Source: GCA-2746365 sp963711255 | Lineage (GTDB): Bacteria > Pseudomonadota > Gammaproteobacteria > SZUA-229 | DNA length: 64,000 bases | Assembly: GCA_963711255.1 (NCBI GenBank) | Contig: CAVQDO010000023.1 | Span: forward strand, 1 to 64,000 | Direction: 5' to 3' | Part shown: one piece after another, positions 16,890-24,724 of the stretch | Layout of the letters: each line of letters opens with the position of its first letter | Position numbering within the stretch: position 1 is the stretch's first letter | The notes under the pieces: generated by a model | The model's input: the letters and a program-made list of their open reading frames with translations, nothing else | What the model was told of the DNA's origin: nothing | Database searches by the model: none | Program-made: the position numbers and the translations under genes

Positions 16890-19319
16890 TTGATTAAAGC
16901 TTTTCTACTGACTCGTCAATCCGTCGATACCAGCACCGGTGTTCAGCTCGTGTTCTGGTTTCAGAGCGAAGCCGGCTCGCTTAAAGTTGTTGTCAATGGA
17001 CAGCAGGCTGTCTTTTTCATTCGACAGGCGGATATGCCGCTGGCAGCAGAATTCCTGACACGGTTTCCAGCAGCTGAAATAAAACCACTGGAATTAAAAA
17101 ACTTCGAAAACGAGGCTATGGCCGGTGTCTATTTTAAATCCCAGCAGCAGTTTTATCGCGGCAGAGATGTTCTTCAGCAAAATGATATCCGCTGCCTTGA
17201 AGCGGATGTGCGCGCAGCAGAGCGTTATTTGACCGAACGCTTTTTGACCGGACCGGTTTCTATTCATGTTGATGAATTAGCGAGTAAGCAGGCGACAGTG
17301 CTTGTTAATCCGCGAATAACCCCTGACGACTATCAGCCTGAATTTAAACTGATGTCGTTTGATATTGAAACAGACTATTCTACCGATGATCTTTTTTCCA
17401 TTGCCTTTGTAACCAAAGAGCACAAACGGGTATTAATGATAGGGGAGAATGTTACTGCGCTTGATGAAAACAGGGATGAGGCAGTGGCTGAAGAGAGCAG
17501 CATTGAATATCTGCCCGATGAGGCTGCGCTGATAAAACGCTTTTTAGAATGGGTGCAGCTGACCGATCCGGATGTGTTCATTGGCTGGAATGTGATTAAT
17601 TTCGATTTTCGTTTTTTGCAGAAAAAATGTGATCAGTTAAAAATAAACTTCACTATGGGGCGTGAAAATTCGAGCATAGTGTGGCGCAGAGCACAGGGTG
17701 AATCGGAGCGATATTTTCTTGTTATACCAGGCCGCGTGGTGCTGGATGGAATCGATACATTAAAAAGCGCGACTTATTCCTTCGCGAGCTTTTCACTGGA
17801 GTCGGTGGGCAGCGAATTACTCGGTCGGGGGAAACTGATTCACAATGGCCAGTTTAAAGGAGGCAAAGTTACAGACGCAATTCATGATCCTCTGTTCAAG
17901 GCCAAAGAAATCAGGCGCCAGTTTAAGGAGGATAAAGAATCACTGGCTGCTTATAACCTTGAAGACTGCCAGCTGGTGTGGGATATTTTTGTAAAAACTG
18001 ACCTGGTTGATTTTGCCATTGAACGTGCACGCCTCACCGGTCTGGAAATGGATCGCATCGGCGGCTCGGTTGCTGCCTTTGATAATTTATATTTACCGCG
18101 ACTGCACCGTAAAGGCTATGTCGCGCCAAATATTGGTGACTATAAAGGAGAGCTGAGCGCGCCGGGCGGTTATGTCATGAACTCACAGCCCGGAATGCAC
18201 GGCAGTGTGCTTGTGCTTGATTATAAAAGCCTGTACCCGAGCATTATCCGCACCTTCAATGTTGATCCTTATGCGCGCATAGCCGCATTGCAGGAACCGG
18301 AAGATGACACTATCCCGGGATTTGATGGTGCCCGATTTTCCAAAACGGAATATATCTTGCCGGATATTATTGAAGAGTTGTGGCAGGCAAGGGATAAAGC
18401 CAAGCAGGATAAAAACAAGGCCCTGTCACAGGCGATAAAAATTATCATGAATTCATTTTACGGTGTGCTCGGTACGCCCGGCTGCCGCGTACATGATTCA
18501 CGTTTAACCAGTTCTATTACTAAACGCAGCCATGAATTAATTCAGCATACGGTGAATTTAATTGAGGACGAAGGTTATTCTGTTATCTATGGCGATACCG
18601 ATTCGGTTTTCGTTTCGCTGAATCAGGCAGTTGACAACACGAGCGCAGATATCGTGGGCAATCGGCTGGTCGCTATGATCAATAACTACTGGAAAGAATA
18701 TCTGGCTGATGCTTTCGCTATCGAATCGCGTCTTGAAATGGAATATGAAACGCATTTCAGTAAATTTTTTATGCCGACCATCCGTGGCTCAGAGAAGGGC
18801 AGTAAAAAACGCTATGCCGGGCTTGTCATAGACGCCTCTGGTAAACAGCGTCTTATTTACAAAGGCCTTGAGACAGTCAGGACCGACTGGACAGAGATGG
18901 CGCGTGAATTTCAGCAGCAGCTGTATCAGCGCGTTTTTAATAACCAGCCGTATGAAGACTATATTCGGTTAACGGTAAACGCGCTTAATGCCGGAAAGTT
19001 TGATGACAGGCTGGTGTACAGAAAAAGGCTCAGGCAAAAACTCAGTGATTACCAGAAGAACATTCCACCACATGCGCAGGCGGCAATAAAAGCAGAGAAG
19101 ATTTTTGCAGAAAAAAATGCACCGTCGCGTTATCAAGGCAAAGGCTGGATCGAATATGTTATTACAGTCAACGGGCCGGAAACACTCGAGTGCCATACCT
19201 CGGCAATAAATTACCAGCATTATTTTGAAAAACAGTTAACGCCGATCGCCGATACCATACTGGTTGCTTTTGATAGTTCAATGGAATCAATCTTTCAGGA
19301 CCAGTATGAGCTTTTTTGA
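16890..19319 (+). CDS. polB: DNA polymerase II (family B)
   Basis: An 809-residue family B polymerase (E. coli PolB has 783). It has the 3'-5' exonuclease motif Exo I FDIET (D158, E160), Exo II in WNVINFDFRFLQ, polymerase motif A DYKSLYPSII (about 443-452), motif B KIIMNSFYGVLG, and motif C YGDTDS (about 566-571). All catalytic aspartates are present. It acts in replication restart and lesion bypass. The start is TTG at 16890: ATGs just upstream are in other frames and stop at once, and the N-terminus then aligns with E. coli. No LexA-type CTGT-N8-ACAG box is visible in the 132 bases upstream, unlike in E. coli. Confidence 0.95.
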   Translation: MIKAFLLTRQSVDTSTGVQLVFWFQSEAGSLKVVVNGQQAVFFIRQADMPLAAEFLTRFPAAEIKPLELKNFENEAMAGVYFKSQQQFYRGRDVLQQNDIRCLEADVRAAERYLTERFLTGPVSIHVDELASKQATVLVNPRITPDDYQPEFKLMSFDIETDYSTDDLFSIAFVTKEHKRVLMIGENVTALDENRDEAVAEESSIEYLPDEAALIKRFLEWVQLTDPDVFIGWNVINFDFRFLQKKCDQLKINFTMGRENSSIVWRRAQGESERYFLVIPGRVVLDGIDTLKSATYSFASFSLESVGSELLGRGKLIHNGQFKGGKVTDAIHDPLFKAKEIRRQFKEDKESLAAYNLEDCQLVWDIFVKTDLVDFAIERARLTGLEMDRIGGSVAAFDNLYLPRLHRKGYVAPNIGDYKGELSAPGGYVMNSQPGMHGSVLVLDYKSLYPSIIRTFNVDPYARIAALQEPEDDTIPGFDGARFSKTEYILPDIIEELWQARDKAKQDKNKALSQAIKIIMNSFYGVLGTPGCRVHDSRLTSSITKRSHELIQHTVNLIEDEGYSVIYGDTDSVFVSLNQAVDNTSADIVGNRLVAMINNYWKEYLADAFAIESRLEMEYETHFSKFFMPTIRGSEKGSKKRYAGLVIDASGKQRLIYKGLETVRTDWTEMAREFQQQLYQRVFNNQPYEDYIRLTVNALNAGKFDDRLVYRKRLRQKLSDYQKNIPPHAQAAIKAEKIFAEKNAPSRYQGKGWIEYVITVNGPETLECHTSAINYQHYFEKQLTPIADTILVAFDSSMESIFQDQYELF

Positions 19320-19350
19320 ATTATGCAATTAAGGGTTTTCGGTTTACTTC

Positions 19351-20217
19351 TCAGGTCTTGCTGTCCGGGCAGATCGTCTGGAAAATCGATGAGTAGTCCA
19401 TAACATCCATGCCTTCCTCAACTGTTTGACTGGTTATTCTTTCAATGCCTTCCAGCGCATCGGTCTTTAATCCGTTGGCTTTGGCATCATCGATAAACAG
19501 GCGGATGTCTTTCAGCAGGTGTCGGGTTGTGAAGTTGGCGGTGCCGAAATCTCTGTCCAGGTATTTCTGCAACTTCTTGTCGTAGGTCTTTGCATAGAGC
19601 GCACTTTCACGGACGGTATCCATAAACAGGTCTGTATCGACACCGTTTTTCATGGCGTAACCCAGGCTCAGGGAAAAGCCTGCGGTTAGCGAAGCAATCA
19701 ACTGGTTCATCGATAATTTAAGTGCGGCGGCTGAACCGGTCTCACCGATGTAGCGGGGCGCGGTGCCTAGTACATGTAGCACAGGTAGCGCATTATCGAA
19801 TACATTTTTCTGGCCACCGGCCATAATAATCAGCGTGCCTGTCTTCGCTTCGGGGATGCTGCCGAGTACCGGGGCTTCCAGGTAGTTTCCGTTGATTGAT
19901 GTTATGGCTTTGCCAATTTCTTTTGACTGTGTTGGTGAAATAGTCGCCATCTGTACTATTGTTTTTCCCAGCAGACTTTTTTGTCTATCAAGCTGTAATA
20001 GTTCATTAATCGCCCTGGCATCACTGAGCATAAGAATAATAGTACTTGACTGGCTAACCAGCTCATCCGCAGAGGCGCAGATGATTACGTTTTTGTCGGC
20101 AAGGTCTTTGATGCTGGCCGGGTTGCGGTTATAAACCCTGACGGTATATCCCTGTGACAGAAAACGTTCCACGAATGCGTGTCCCATCAGACCTATGCCG
20201 ATTATGCCAATGTCCAT
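19351..20217 (-). CDS. NAD(P)-dependent beta-hydroxyacid dehydrogenase (HIBADH/GLYR-like)
   Basis: A 288-residue two-domain dehydrogenase. The Rossmann motif GIIGIGLMG is at 4-12, the substrate loop EAPVLGSIPEAKTGTL at about 118-133, and the catalytic lysine is in ALKLSMNQLIASL (about 166). The C-terminal helical domain carries FTTRHLLKDI and ends with DYSSIF, as in glyoxylate/succinic semialdehyde reductases and 3-hydroxyisobutyrate dehydrogenases. VYNRNP after the second strand favours NADPH. The substrate cannot be fixed from sequence. It is convergent with polB (31 bases) and not obviously in an operon. Confidence 0.85.
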   Translation of the reverse strand: MDIGIIGIGLMGHAFVERFLSQGYTVRVYNRNPASIKDLADKNVIICASADELVSQSSTIILMLSDARAINELLQLDRQKSLLGKTIVQMATISPTQSKEIGKAITSINGNYLEAPVLGSIPEAKTGTLIIMAGGQKNVFDNALPVLHVLGTAPRYIGETGSAAALKLSMNQLIASLTAGFSLSLGYAMKNGVDTDLFMDTVRESALYAKTYDKKLQKYLDRDFGTANFTTRHLLKDIRLFIDDAKANGLKTDALEGIERITSQTVEEGMDVMDYSSIFQTICPDSKT

Positions 20218-20444
20218 TGTTCACCTTATGTTTGATGTTTGAAAGTCGCTATTGTAATAAAAATATTGGGCCTAAGAGTAACAATAGTATCATCGTATGG
20301 TTTTAAATCGAATTCGGCTTGCGCCTGTATACCGTAGTTAATACCTGGAACGTATCAAACACTAGTTTTGATTCAGGTCAATAAAACTGAAAATATCCTG
20401 TCATAAAATTATATGGCGATATGAACTTTACGATGGAGTAGATA

Positions 20445-20801
20445 ATGAAAAATCTTATACGATTATTTATTGCAGCTGGTTTATTGTTGGCTTCAACAAG
20501 CAGTTTTGCCTGGTTTGGAAATGATAGATGGGATGGTGACTGGAATCCATATGATGAGTGGGATCCTCGCTACTGGATGGAAGAAATGGAAGATATATTC
20601 GATGATGACGATGATTATTATCGTTATGGTGGTTATGGACCTTATGGTCCGGGATATGGCTATGGCGGTTATGGTCCCTATGGTGGTTATGGTGGTTATG
20701 ATCCTTATGGCCCAGGTTCTGGTTATGGTCCTGGTTATGGTTATGGCGGTTATGGCCCCTACGATTACGGTTATGGTCCTTACGGCTACCGACCTTATTG
20801 A
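20445..20801 (+). CDS. Exported Gly/Tyr-rich repeat protein, sulfur-globule-protein-like
   Basis: A 118-residue protein with a clean signal peptide (LFIAAGLLLASTSSFA) and a GGAG Shine-Dalgarno. The mature part starts with tryptophans and acidic residues (WFGNDRWDGDW, a run of five D at about 54-58), then is almost only Gly, Tyr and Pro in GYGPYGP-like repeats to the end. This composition matches the envelope proteins of periplasmic sulfur globules in purple sulfur bacteria, but also other low-complexity surface proteins. The DNA repeats are imperfect, so the tract may vary in length between strains. Function is inference from composition only. Confidence 0.65.
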   Translation: MKNLIRLFIAAGLLLASTSSFAWFGNDRWDGDWNPYDEWDPRYWMEEMEDIFDDDDDYYRYGGYGPYGPGYGYGGYGPYGGYGGYDPYGPGSGYGPGYGYGGYGPYDYGYGPYGYRPY

Positions 20802-20914
20802 TTTCTGTATTTATGGTCAGGGTAGAAATACCCGAATAGTTTACCCTGGCCTGAACTAACATGGCCCGGGGTTATTCGACCTGAAACGCAATATGATGGT
20901 AGATGTCTGGTACA

Positions 20915-20991
<77 letters not shown>

Positions 20992-21100
20992 ACAGGTTTT
21001 CGCGAATTCCCCGAGCGTGTTCGCGTAAATGCCTGTTTTCAAATTTTATAGTCTTTTGATGTCGATGACAAAGCGTGAAATATTATTGCGCGATATGGTT

Positions 21101-21976
21101 TTAATCAAGAACACTTATGTGTTTTAGTCCTGCCTGTAAATTCGGGTATTGCAGGGTGATAGCAAAGTCTCTCAATAGTTTTTTATTATCGATGCGTCTG
21201 GATTCTGCCATGTAAGACAGCATGCCTTCGGACAACTGGCTTTGTGCTTCGGCTAAAGAGATCGCAGGTGGTGCGGCCAGGTTCATCGCAGTTGCAACAC
21301 CGGTAAAGTATTCGTACATGGTACCGGGGTGGCCATCGCTTACGTTGTAGATGCCGCTGATGTCGGTGTTCAGTAATGCATGTTCACAAATATTCACCAG
21401 GTCATCGGCATGAATTCGATTGGTGAAAGGTGAGTCTTCTTTATTGACGATGGGCTGTCCGCTTTTAATACGAGCCAGCGGAATTTTTCCGGGACCATAG
21501 ATGCCAGGTACACGCAGAATGATTAATGGAATGTTCAGGCGCTGACAAAATTGCTGTGCCTGCTGCTCGGCATCGGCACGGCGAAATGCGCGCTCGGCAT
21601 TCGGTTTTACTGGTGTTGTTTCGCTAACCCATGCACCATTGCAGTCACCATAAACGCCGGTGGTACTGATCAGTACAAATCTTTCTGGCGGATGTTTTTC
21701 GATAGCCTTTAGAAAATTTGTTATACGGGTATCGATTTTTCCACTGCGCGGTGGCGGTGCCAGGTAGATAACGCGCTGAGCTGACAGGTCGATGTCTGGC
21801 AGCGGTTTATCCAGGTTAATTATTTCACCGTTTATATTTTTGTTGTTGCATTCAGCCAGGCTGGATTCGCTGCTAACGAAGCCTGTTACCACTATTTTTT
21901 TCTTCAGCAACTGCACTGCCAGCAGTTTGCCGATATGGCCGCAACCGGCGATGGTAATCTGGGTATTATCTGGCAT
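21101..21976 (-). CDS. NAD(P)-binding SDR-type epimerase-like protein (YeeZ-like)
   Basis: A 291-residue extended SDR. The Rossmann glycine motif AGCGHIG is at about 10-16, VLISTTGVYGDCNGAWVSE (about 101-119) corresponds to the active-site strand, and RVPGIYGPGK follows. The expected catalytic YxxxK is not present in its usual form, as in YeeZ proteins, so catalysis is uncertain. The layout (FTNRIHADDLVNICEHAL, GIYNVSDGHP) matches nucleotide-sugar epimerase relatives. Role unknown. It is separated by about 180 bases and a strong inverted repeat from the Lys-rich gene upstream. Confidence 0.75.
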   Translation of the reverse strand: MPDNTQITIAGCGHIGKLLAVQLLKKKIVVTGFVSSESSLAECNNKNINGEIINLDKPLPDIDLSAQRVIYLAPPPRSGKIDTRITNFLKAIEKHPPERFVLISTTGVYGDCNGAWVSETTPVKPNAERAFRRADAEQQAQQFCQRLNIPLIILRVPGIYGPGKIPLARIKSGQPIVNKEDSPFTNRIHADDLVNICEHALLNTDISGIYNVSDGHPGTMYEYFTGVATAMNLAAPPAISLAEAQSQLSEGMLSYMAESRRIDNKKLLRDFAITLQYPNLQAGLKHISVLD

Positions 21977-22156
21977 GGTAGTTTTTCAGTGTCGGGTTAA
22001 GAAAGGTTGTCCGTCGTTACACTGTATTCTATCGATAAAACGGCTTGCTGTGGGTTTGTTAACGAGGCTGGGTGCTCGTTGTGATAAGAGTTGATGCCTG
22101 TAGGGCGGCAATATTTGATTTTAGTGTGTGCCACCATCCAGTGTTAGCAAATGTAT

Positions 22157-22230
22157 GTCATCTCGACCAAAGGGTAGAGATCTTTTAAACTATTAGCTGT
22201 AAAAGATCTCTACCCGTTGGTCGAGATGAC
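22157..22230. repeat. 30-bp inverted repeat, 14-base loop
   Basis: Arms at 22157-22186 and 22201-22230 match at 29 of 30 positions. Each arm holds the core CTCGACCAA...GGTAGAGATC. It begins 13 bases beyond the stop of the minus-strand Lys-rich gene, so it could end that transcript, but there is no T-run. I recall similar TCATCTCGACC...GAGATC hairpins between genes in many bacteria, so a mobile or dispersed hairpin element is an alternative. Confidence 0.8.
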
Positions 22231-22242
22231 AAAGTAAAAGAT

Positions 22243-22674
22243 TTACTTTTTACTTTTATCTTTGGCTTTAGTTTTGTCCTTTTTTGTTTTTTTATCCTTC
22301 TTGGCTTTTTTATCTTTTTTGACTTTCTTGTTTGTAGTTGTTTTCTTATCTTTCTTGACTTTTTTATTGATGGCTTTTTTATCTTTGCTGCTTTTATCTT
22401 TTTTGGCTTTAGTGTCAGTCTTTTTGTTGCTGGATTTTTTCTGTGATTTTTCTGAGCTTGCTTTGCCTGATGCAGCACGACAATGCCCGGATACCTGTAC
22501 GCCGTCCTTACGTTTGTATCCGGTTACCCAGCTGCAGCTGCTATCGGCTGAACAGGATGATTGTGGCTTTCCCTTGCACGAAGCCGCATCGGCGGTAAAG
22601 CTGAACATCATGGCGACAACTATTGACAATACGGTTGTCAGCAGGCGCTGACTTTTAGTGGTGTGTTGATTCAT
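22243..22674 (-). CDS. Exported Cys-domain protein with Lys-rich tail
   Basis: I start it at ATG 22674, with GAGGGAAG 6 bases upstream; an in-frame ATG at 22689 is weaker. The 143-residue product has a signal peptide ending FTADAA. A short domain with four cysteines follows (CKGKPQSSC, then CSWVTGYKRKDG, then HCRAA), a pattern I associate with small secreted domains in marine proteobacteria. The last 70 residues are nearly all K with D, T, S and A, in repeats such as KKDKKAKKDKK. The tail could bind nucleic acid, polyphosphate or the cell surface; none is shown. Confidence 0.65.
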   Translation of the reverse strand: MNQHTTKSQRLLTTVLSIVVAMMFSFTADAASCKGKPQSSCSADSSCSWVTGYKRKDGVQVSGHCRAASGKASSEKSQKKSSNKKTDTKAKKDKSSKDKKAINKKVKKDKKTTTNKKVKKDKKAKKDKKTKKDKTKAKDKSKK

Positions 22675-22823
22675 TGATTCTTCCCTCATGAGTAGTTTTT
22701 CGGCGGCACTAATACGCCAGAGGGAATCATGTTAACGGTAAGCTCAGGGGGTAAATGTTACATCTTTGTAAAATGTTAGGTGATCGAAATGCGATTTTCC
22801 CTGCGTTGCAATGGCAGGGCATG

Positions 22824-22829
22824 TATAAT
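22824..22829 (+). promoter_or_regulatory. -10 box TATAAT upstream of DUF1015 gene
   Basis: A perfect TATAAT at 22824-22829 sits 45 bases before the preferred ATG (22874). The -35 region is weak. It implies a very short leader if the ATG at 22850 were used. Confidence 0.4.
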
Positions 22830-22873
22830 TCGCGCCAAGATAAATTTACATGCTAGAACTGGATGAGACCGAT

Positions 22874-24106
22874 ATGCCATTAATCAAACCATTTGCTGGA
22901 TTGCGCCCTGTACCCGAACGTGCCGAAGAAGTCGTGGCACCGCCTTATGATGTATTAAATTCTGCCGAAGCGCGTGAACGTGTTGTCGGTCGTCCGTGGA
23001 GCTTCCTGCACATTTCCAAGGCTGAGATTGACCTGCCGGAAGGTACCGATCCTTACGATCCGTCAGTTTATGCCAAGTCGGCTGAAAACCTGCAGAAACA
23101 GATGGCAGAAGGCATACTGATTCGTGAAGAAAAGCCCTGTTATTACGTCTACCGCCTGATTATGGATGGCCATTCCCAGGTAGGCCTGGTGGCCGTAGCG
23201 TCAGTAGCGGATTACGACATCAACCGTGTTCGTAAACATGAATATACCCGTCCGGCGAAAGAAGATGACCGTGTCCGCCAGATCGAGGCGTTGAATGCGC
23301 AGACCGGCCCGGTTTTACTGGCCTATCGGTCACAGGCGGATATGGATGCGATTCTGGAAGAAACCACGAAAAAAACACCGCTGGTTGATGTTACTGCCGA
23401 TGATGGCGTACAGCACACTTTCTGGATTATTGATGATGACGCTACTATCGATAAAATCAGCGCCGGTTTTGATGCCATGAATGCTGTTTATATCGCCGAT
23501 GGCCACCATCGTTCGGCCTCTGCTTCACGGATAGCGAAAAGCCACGAACTGGGCAATGGCGATGGTGAGCAGAGCTGTGATTATTTCCTCTCGGTGATAT
23601 ACCCGCACAACCAGATGAATATTCTGGATTACAACCGTGTGATCACCGATTTAAATGGCTTGAGCAAAGACGAGCTACTGGATAAAGTGAAAGCGTCTTT
23701 TACTGTGACTGAAGAATCTGAGGCGGTTAAACCGGGTAAGGCAACTGAGTTTGGTATGTACCTCGATGGCCAGTGGTATCGCCTGAACATTAGTACTGAA
23801 CTGGTGCCAAACGACCCTGTGGCGTCGCTTGATGTTAGTTTGCTTGCTGATAACCTGATTGAGCCGTTACTGGGAATCTCTGATCAGCGTACCGATAACC
23901 GCATTGATTTTGTCGGCGGTATCCGCGGCCTGGGTGAGCTCGAAAAGCGCGTCAACAGTGGTGAAATGGCAATTGCCTTCTCATTCTTCCCAACCAGCAT
24001 GGAAGCGCTGATGGCGGTAGCGGATGCGGGCGAAGTGATGCCGCCTAAATCAACCTGGTTTGAGCCCAAGCTGGCAGACGGCCTGGTTTCTCATGTGCTG
24101 GATTAG
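22874..24106 (+). CDS. DUF1015 family protein
   Basis: About 410 residues from ATG 22874, preceded by GGATGAG; the product then begins MPLIKPFAGLRPVPE as family members do. An in-frame ATG at 22850 adds eight residues. Family hallmarks are VVAPPYDVL, RVRKHEYTRPAKEDDR (about 120-135), the IADGHHRSASASRIA histidine motif (about 212-226), and GGIRGLGELEKRV near the end. The histidine and acidic residues suggest a nucleotide- or metal-dependent enzyme, but the function is not established as far as I know. No biosynthetic neighbour is present to help. Cytosolic. Confidence 0.88.
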   Translation: MPLIKPFAGLRPVPERAEEVVAPPYDVLNSAEARERVVGRPWSFLHISKAEIDLPEGTDPYDPSVYAKSAENLQKQMAEGILIREEKPCYYVYRLIMDGHSQVGLVAVASVADYDINRVRKHEYTRPAKEDDRVRQIEALNAQTGPVLLAYRSQADMDAILEETTKKTPLVDVTADDGVQHTFWIIDDDATIDKISAGFDAMNAVYIADGHHRSASASRIAKSHELGNGDGEQSCDYFLSVIYPHNQMNILDYNRVITDLNGLSKDELLDKVKASFTVTEESEAVKPGKATEFGMYLDGQWYRLNISTELVPNDPVASLDVSLLADNLIEPLLGISDQRTDNRIDFVGGIRGLGELEKRVNSGEMAIAFSFFPTSMEALMAVADAGEVMPPKSTWFEPKLADGLVSHVLD

Positions 24107-24118
24107 TTAAAAGCCTTG

Positions 24119-24193
24119 AACCACACAGAGACACAGAGGCTCGGAGAAAGACTTTAATTATTTAAACCTCTGTGTCTCAGTGTCTCTGTGGTT
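24119..24193. repeat. Inverted-repeat hairpin of the CACAGAGACACAGAG family
   Basis: The left arm (24119-24140) and right arm (24167-24193) pair imperfectly around an AT-rich loop; the right arm reads CCTCTGTGTCTCAGTGTCTC and continues CTGTGGTT. It begins 13 bases after the DUF1015 stop. The same core appears in the larger hairpin at 39834-39931, so this is a dispersed family. It may also act as a transcript end. Confidence 0.7.
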
Positions 24194-24264
24194 AAACATC
24201 TTATAGTTGAGTTACCAAAAAAGCCTGATGAATATATTGGGTTTTTTATTGCATTTTTAATTTT

Positions 24265-24301
24265 ATTAATATATACATTAATTATTAATGTATATATTAA
24301 T
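24265..24301. promoter_or_regulatory. Perfect 37-bp palindrome, probable operator of the HTH gene
   Basis: Two 18-base arms (24265-24282, 24284-24301) around a single T at 24283, all A/T except one C and one G. Its centre is 31 bases before the ATG at 24314. The symmetry and position suggest an operator for the HTH protein itself. A long AT-rich cruciform is the alternative. Confidence 0.6.
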
Positions 24302-24313
24302 AAAAGGTGCGTA

Positions 24314-24592
24314 ATGAATGAAATGAACTGGATTCGCCGTATGCGAATTAAACAGGGTTTAAAAGGCTTCCAGCTGGCGGATCGCTTAAACGTCAGCGCC
24401 GCCAGGGTGTCGGTACTGGAGAAAGACGAAGGCCGGGGTGCGGTGACGCTGAAAATGATGGAAAAAGCCGCCAACGCAATGGGTTGTCGATTCGAGTACC
24501 GAATAGTGCCTCAATCTGCTCCGCTTCACGGTGGTGCTGAGCAACAGCAGGCGCAAGCTGAAAAGCCGCGCTATCGTGTTGTCGCAAAGTAA
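24314..24592 (+). CDS. XRE-family HTH regulator, mobile mystery protein A-like
   Basis: I start at ATG 24314 (92 residues), after an AAGG-containing leader; the frame is open further upstream but runs through the AT palindrome. The sequence NWIRRMRIKQGLKGFQLADR, then LNVSAARVSVLEKDE, GAVTLKMMEKAANAMGCRFEY and IVP is the C-terminal helix-turn-helix layout of mobile mystery protein A, without that family's longer N-terminus. MobMystA usually sits beside a Fic-domain partner (MobMystB); none is here, so this may be an orphan. It probably binds the palindrome just upstream and represses itself. The tail (HGGAEQQQAQAEK) is polar and variable. Confidence 0.75.
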   Translation: MNEMNWIRRMRIKQGLKGFQLADRLNVSAARVSVLEKDEGRGAVTLKMMEKAANAMGCRFEYRIVPQSAPLHGGAEQQQAQAEKPRYRVVAK

Positions 24593-24724
24593 TACTTTGT
24601 TAAGGATTGCAGCTTGTCGTTGATAGCGGCCAGTAATTAGTGGCTAATAACTTGAAAGTTAGGGCTTCAAACTTATCCGCAGGTAGTATAATCAAAATCT
24701 TATTTAGCTAAATGAAAAAATCCT

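Noticed and set aside
20467..20862. His/Asn-rich minus-strand frame and Met/Val-rich plus-strand frame over the Gly/Tyr gene
   Set aside because: Mirror translations of the GGTTATGG repeats; only the Gly/Tyr frame has a signal peptide and Shine-Dalgarno.
22262..22651. Phe/Leu-rich plus-strand frame resembling a membrane protein
   Set aside because: It is the complement of the Lys-rich tail; the minus frame has the signal peptide, cysteines and Shine-Dalgarno.
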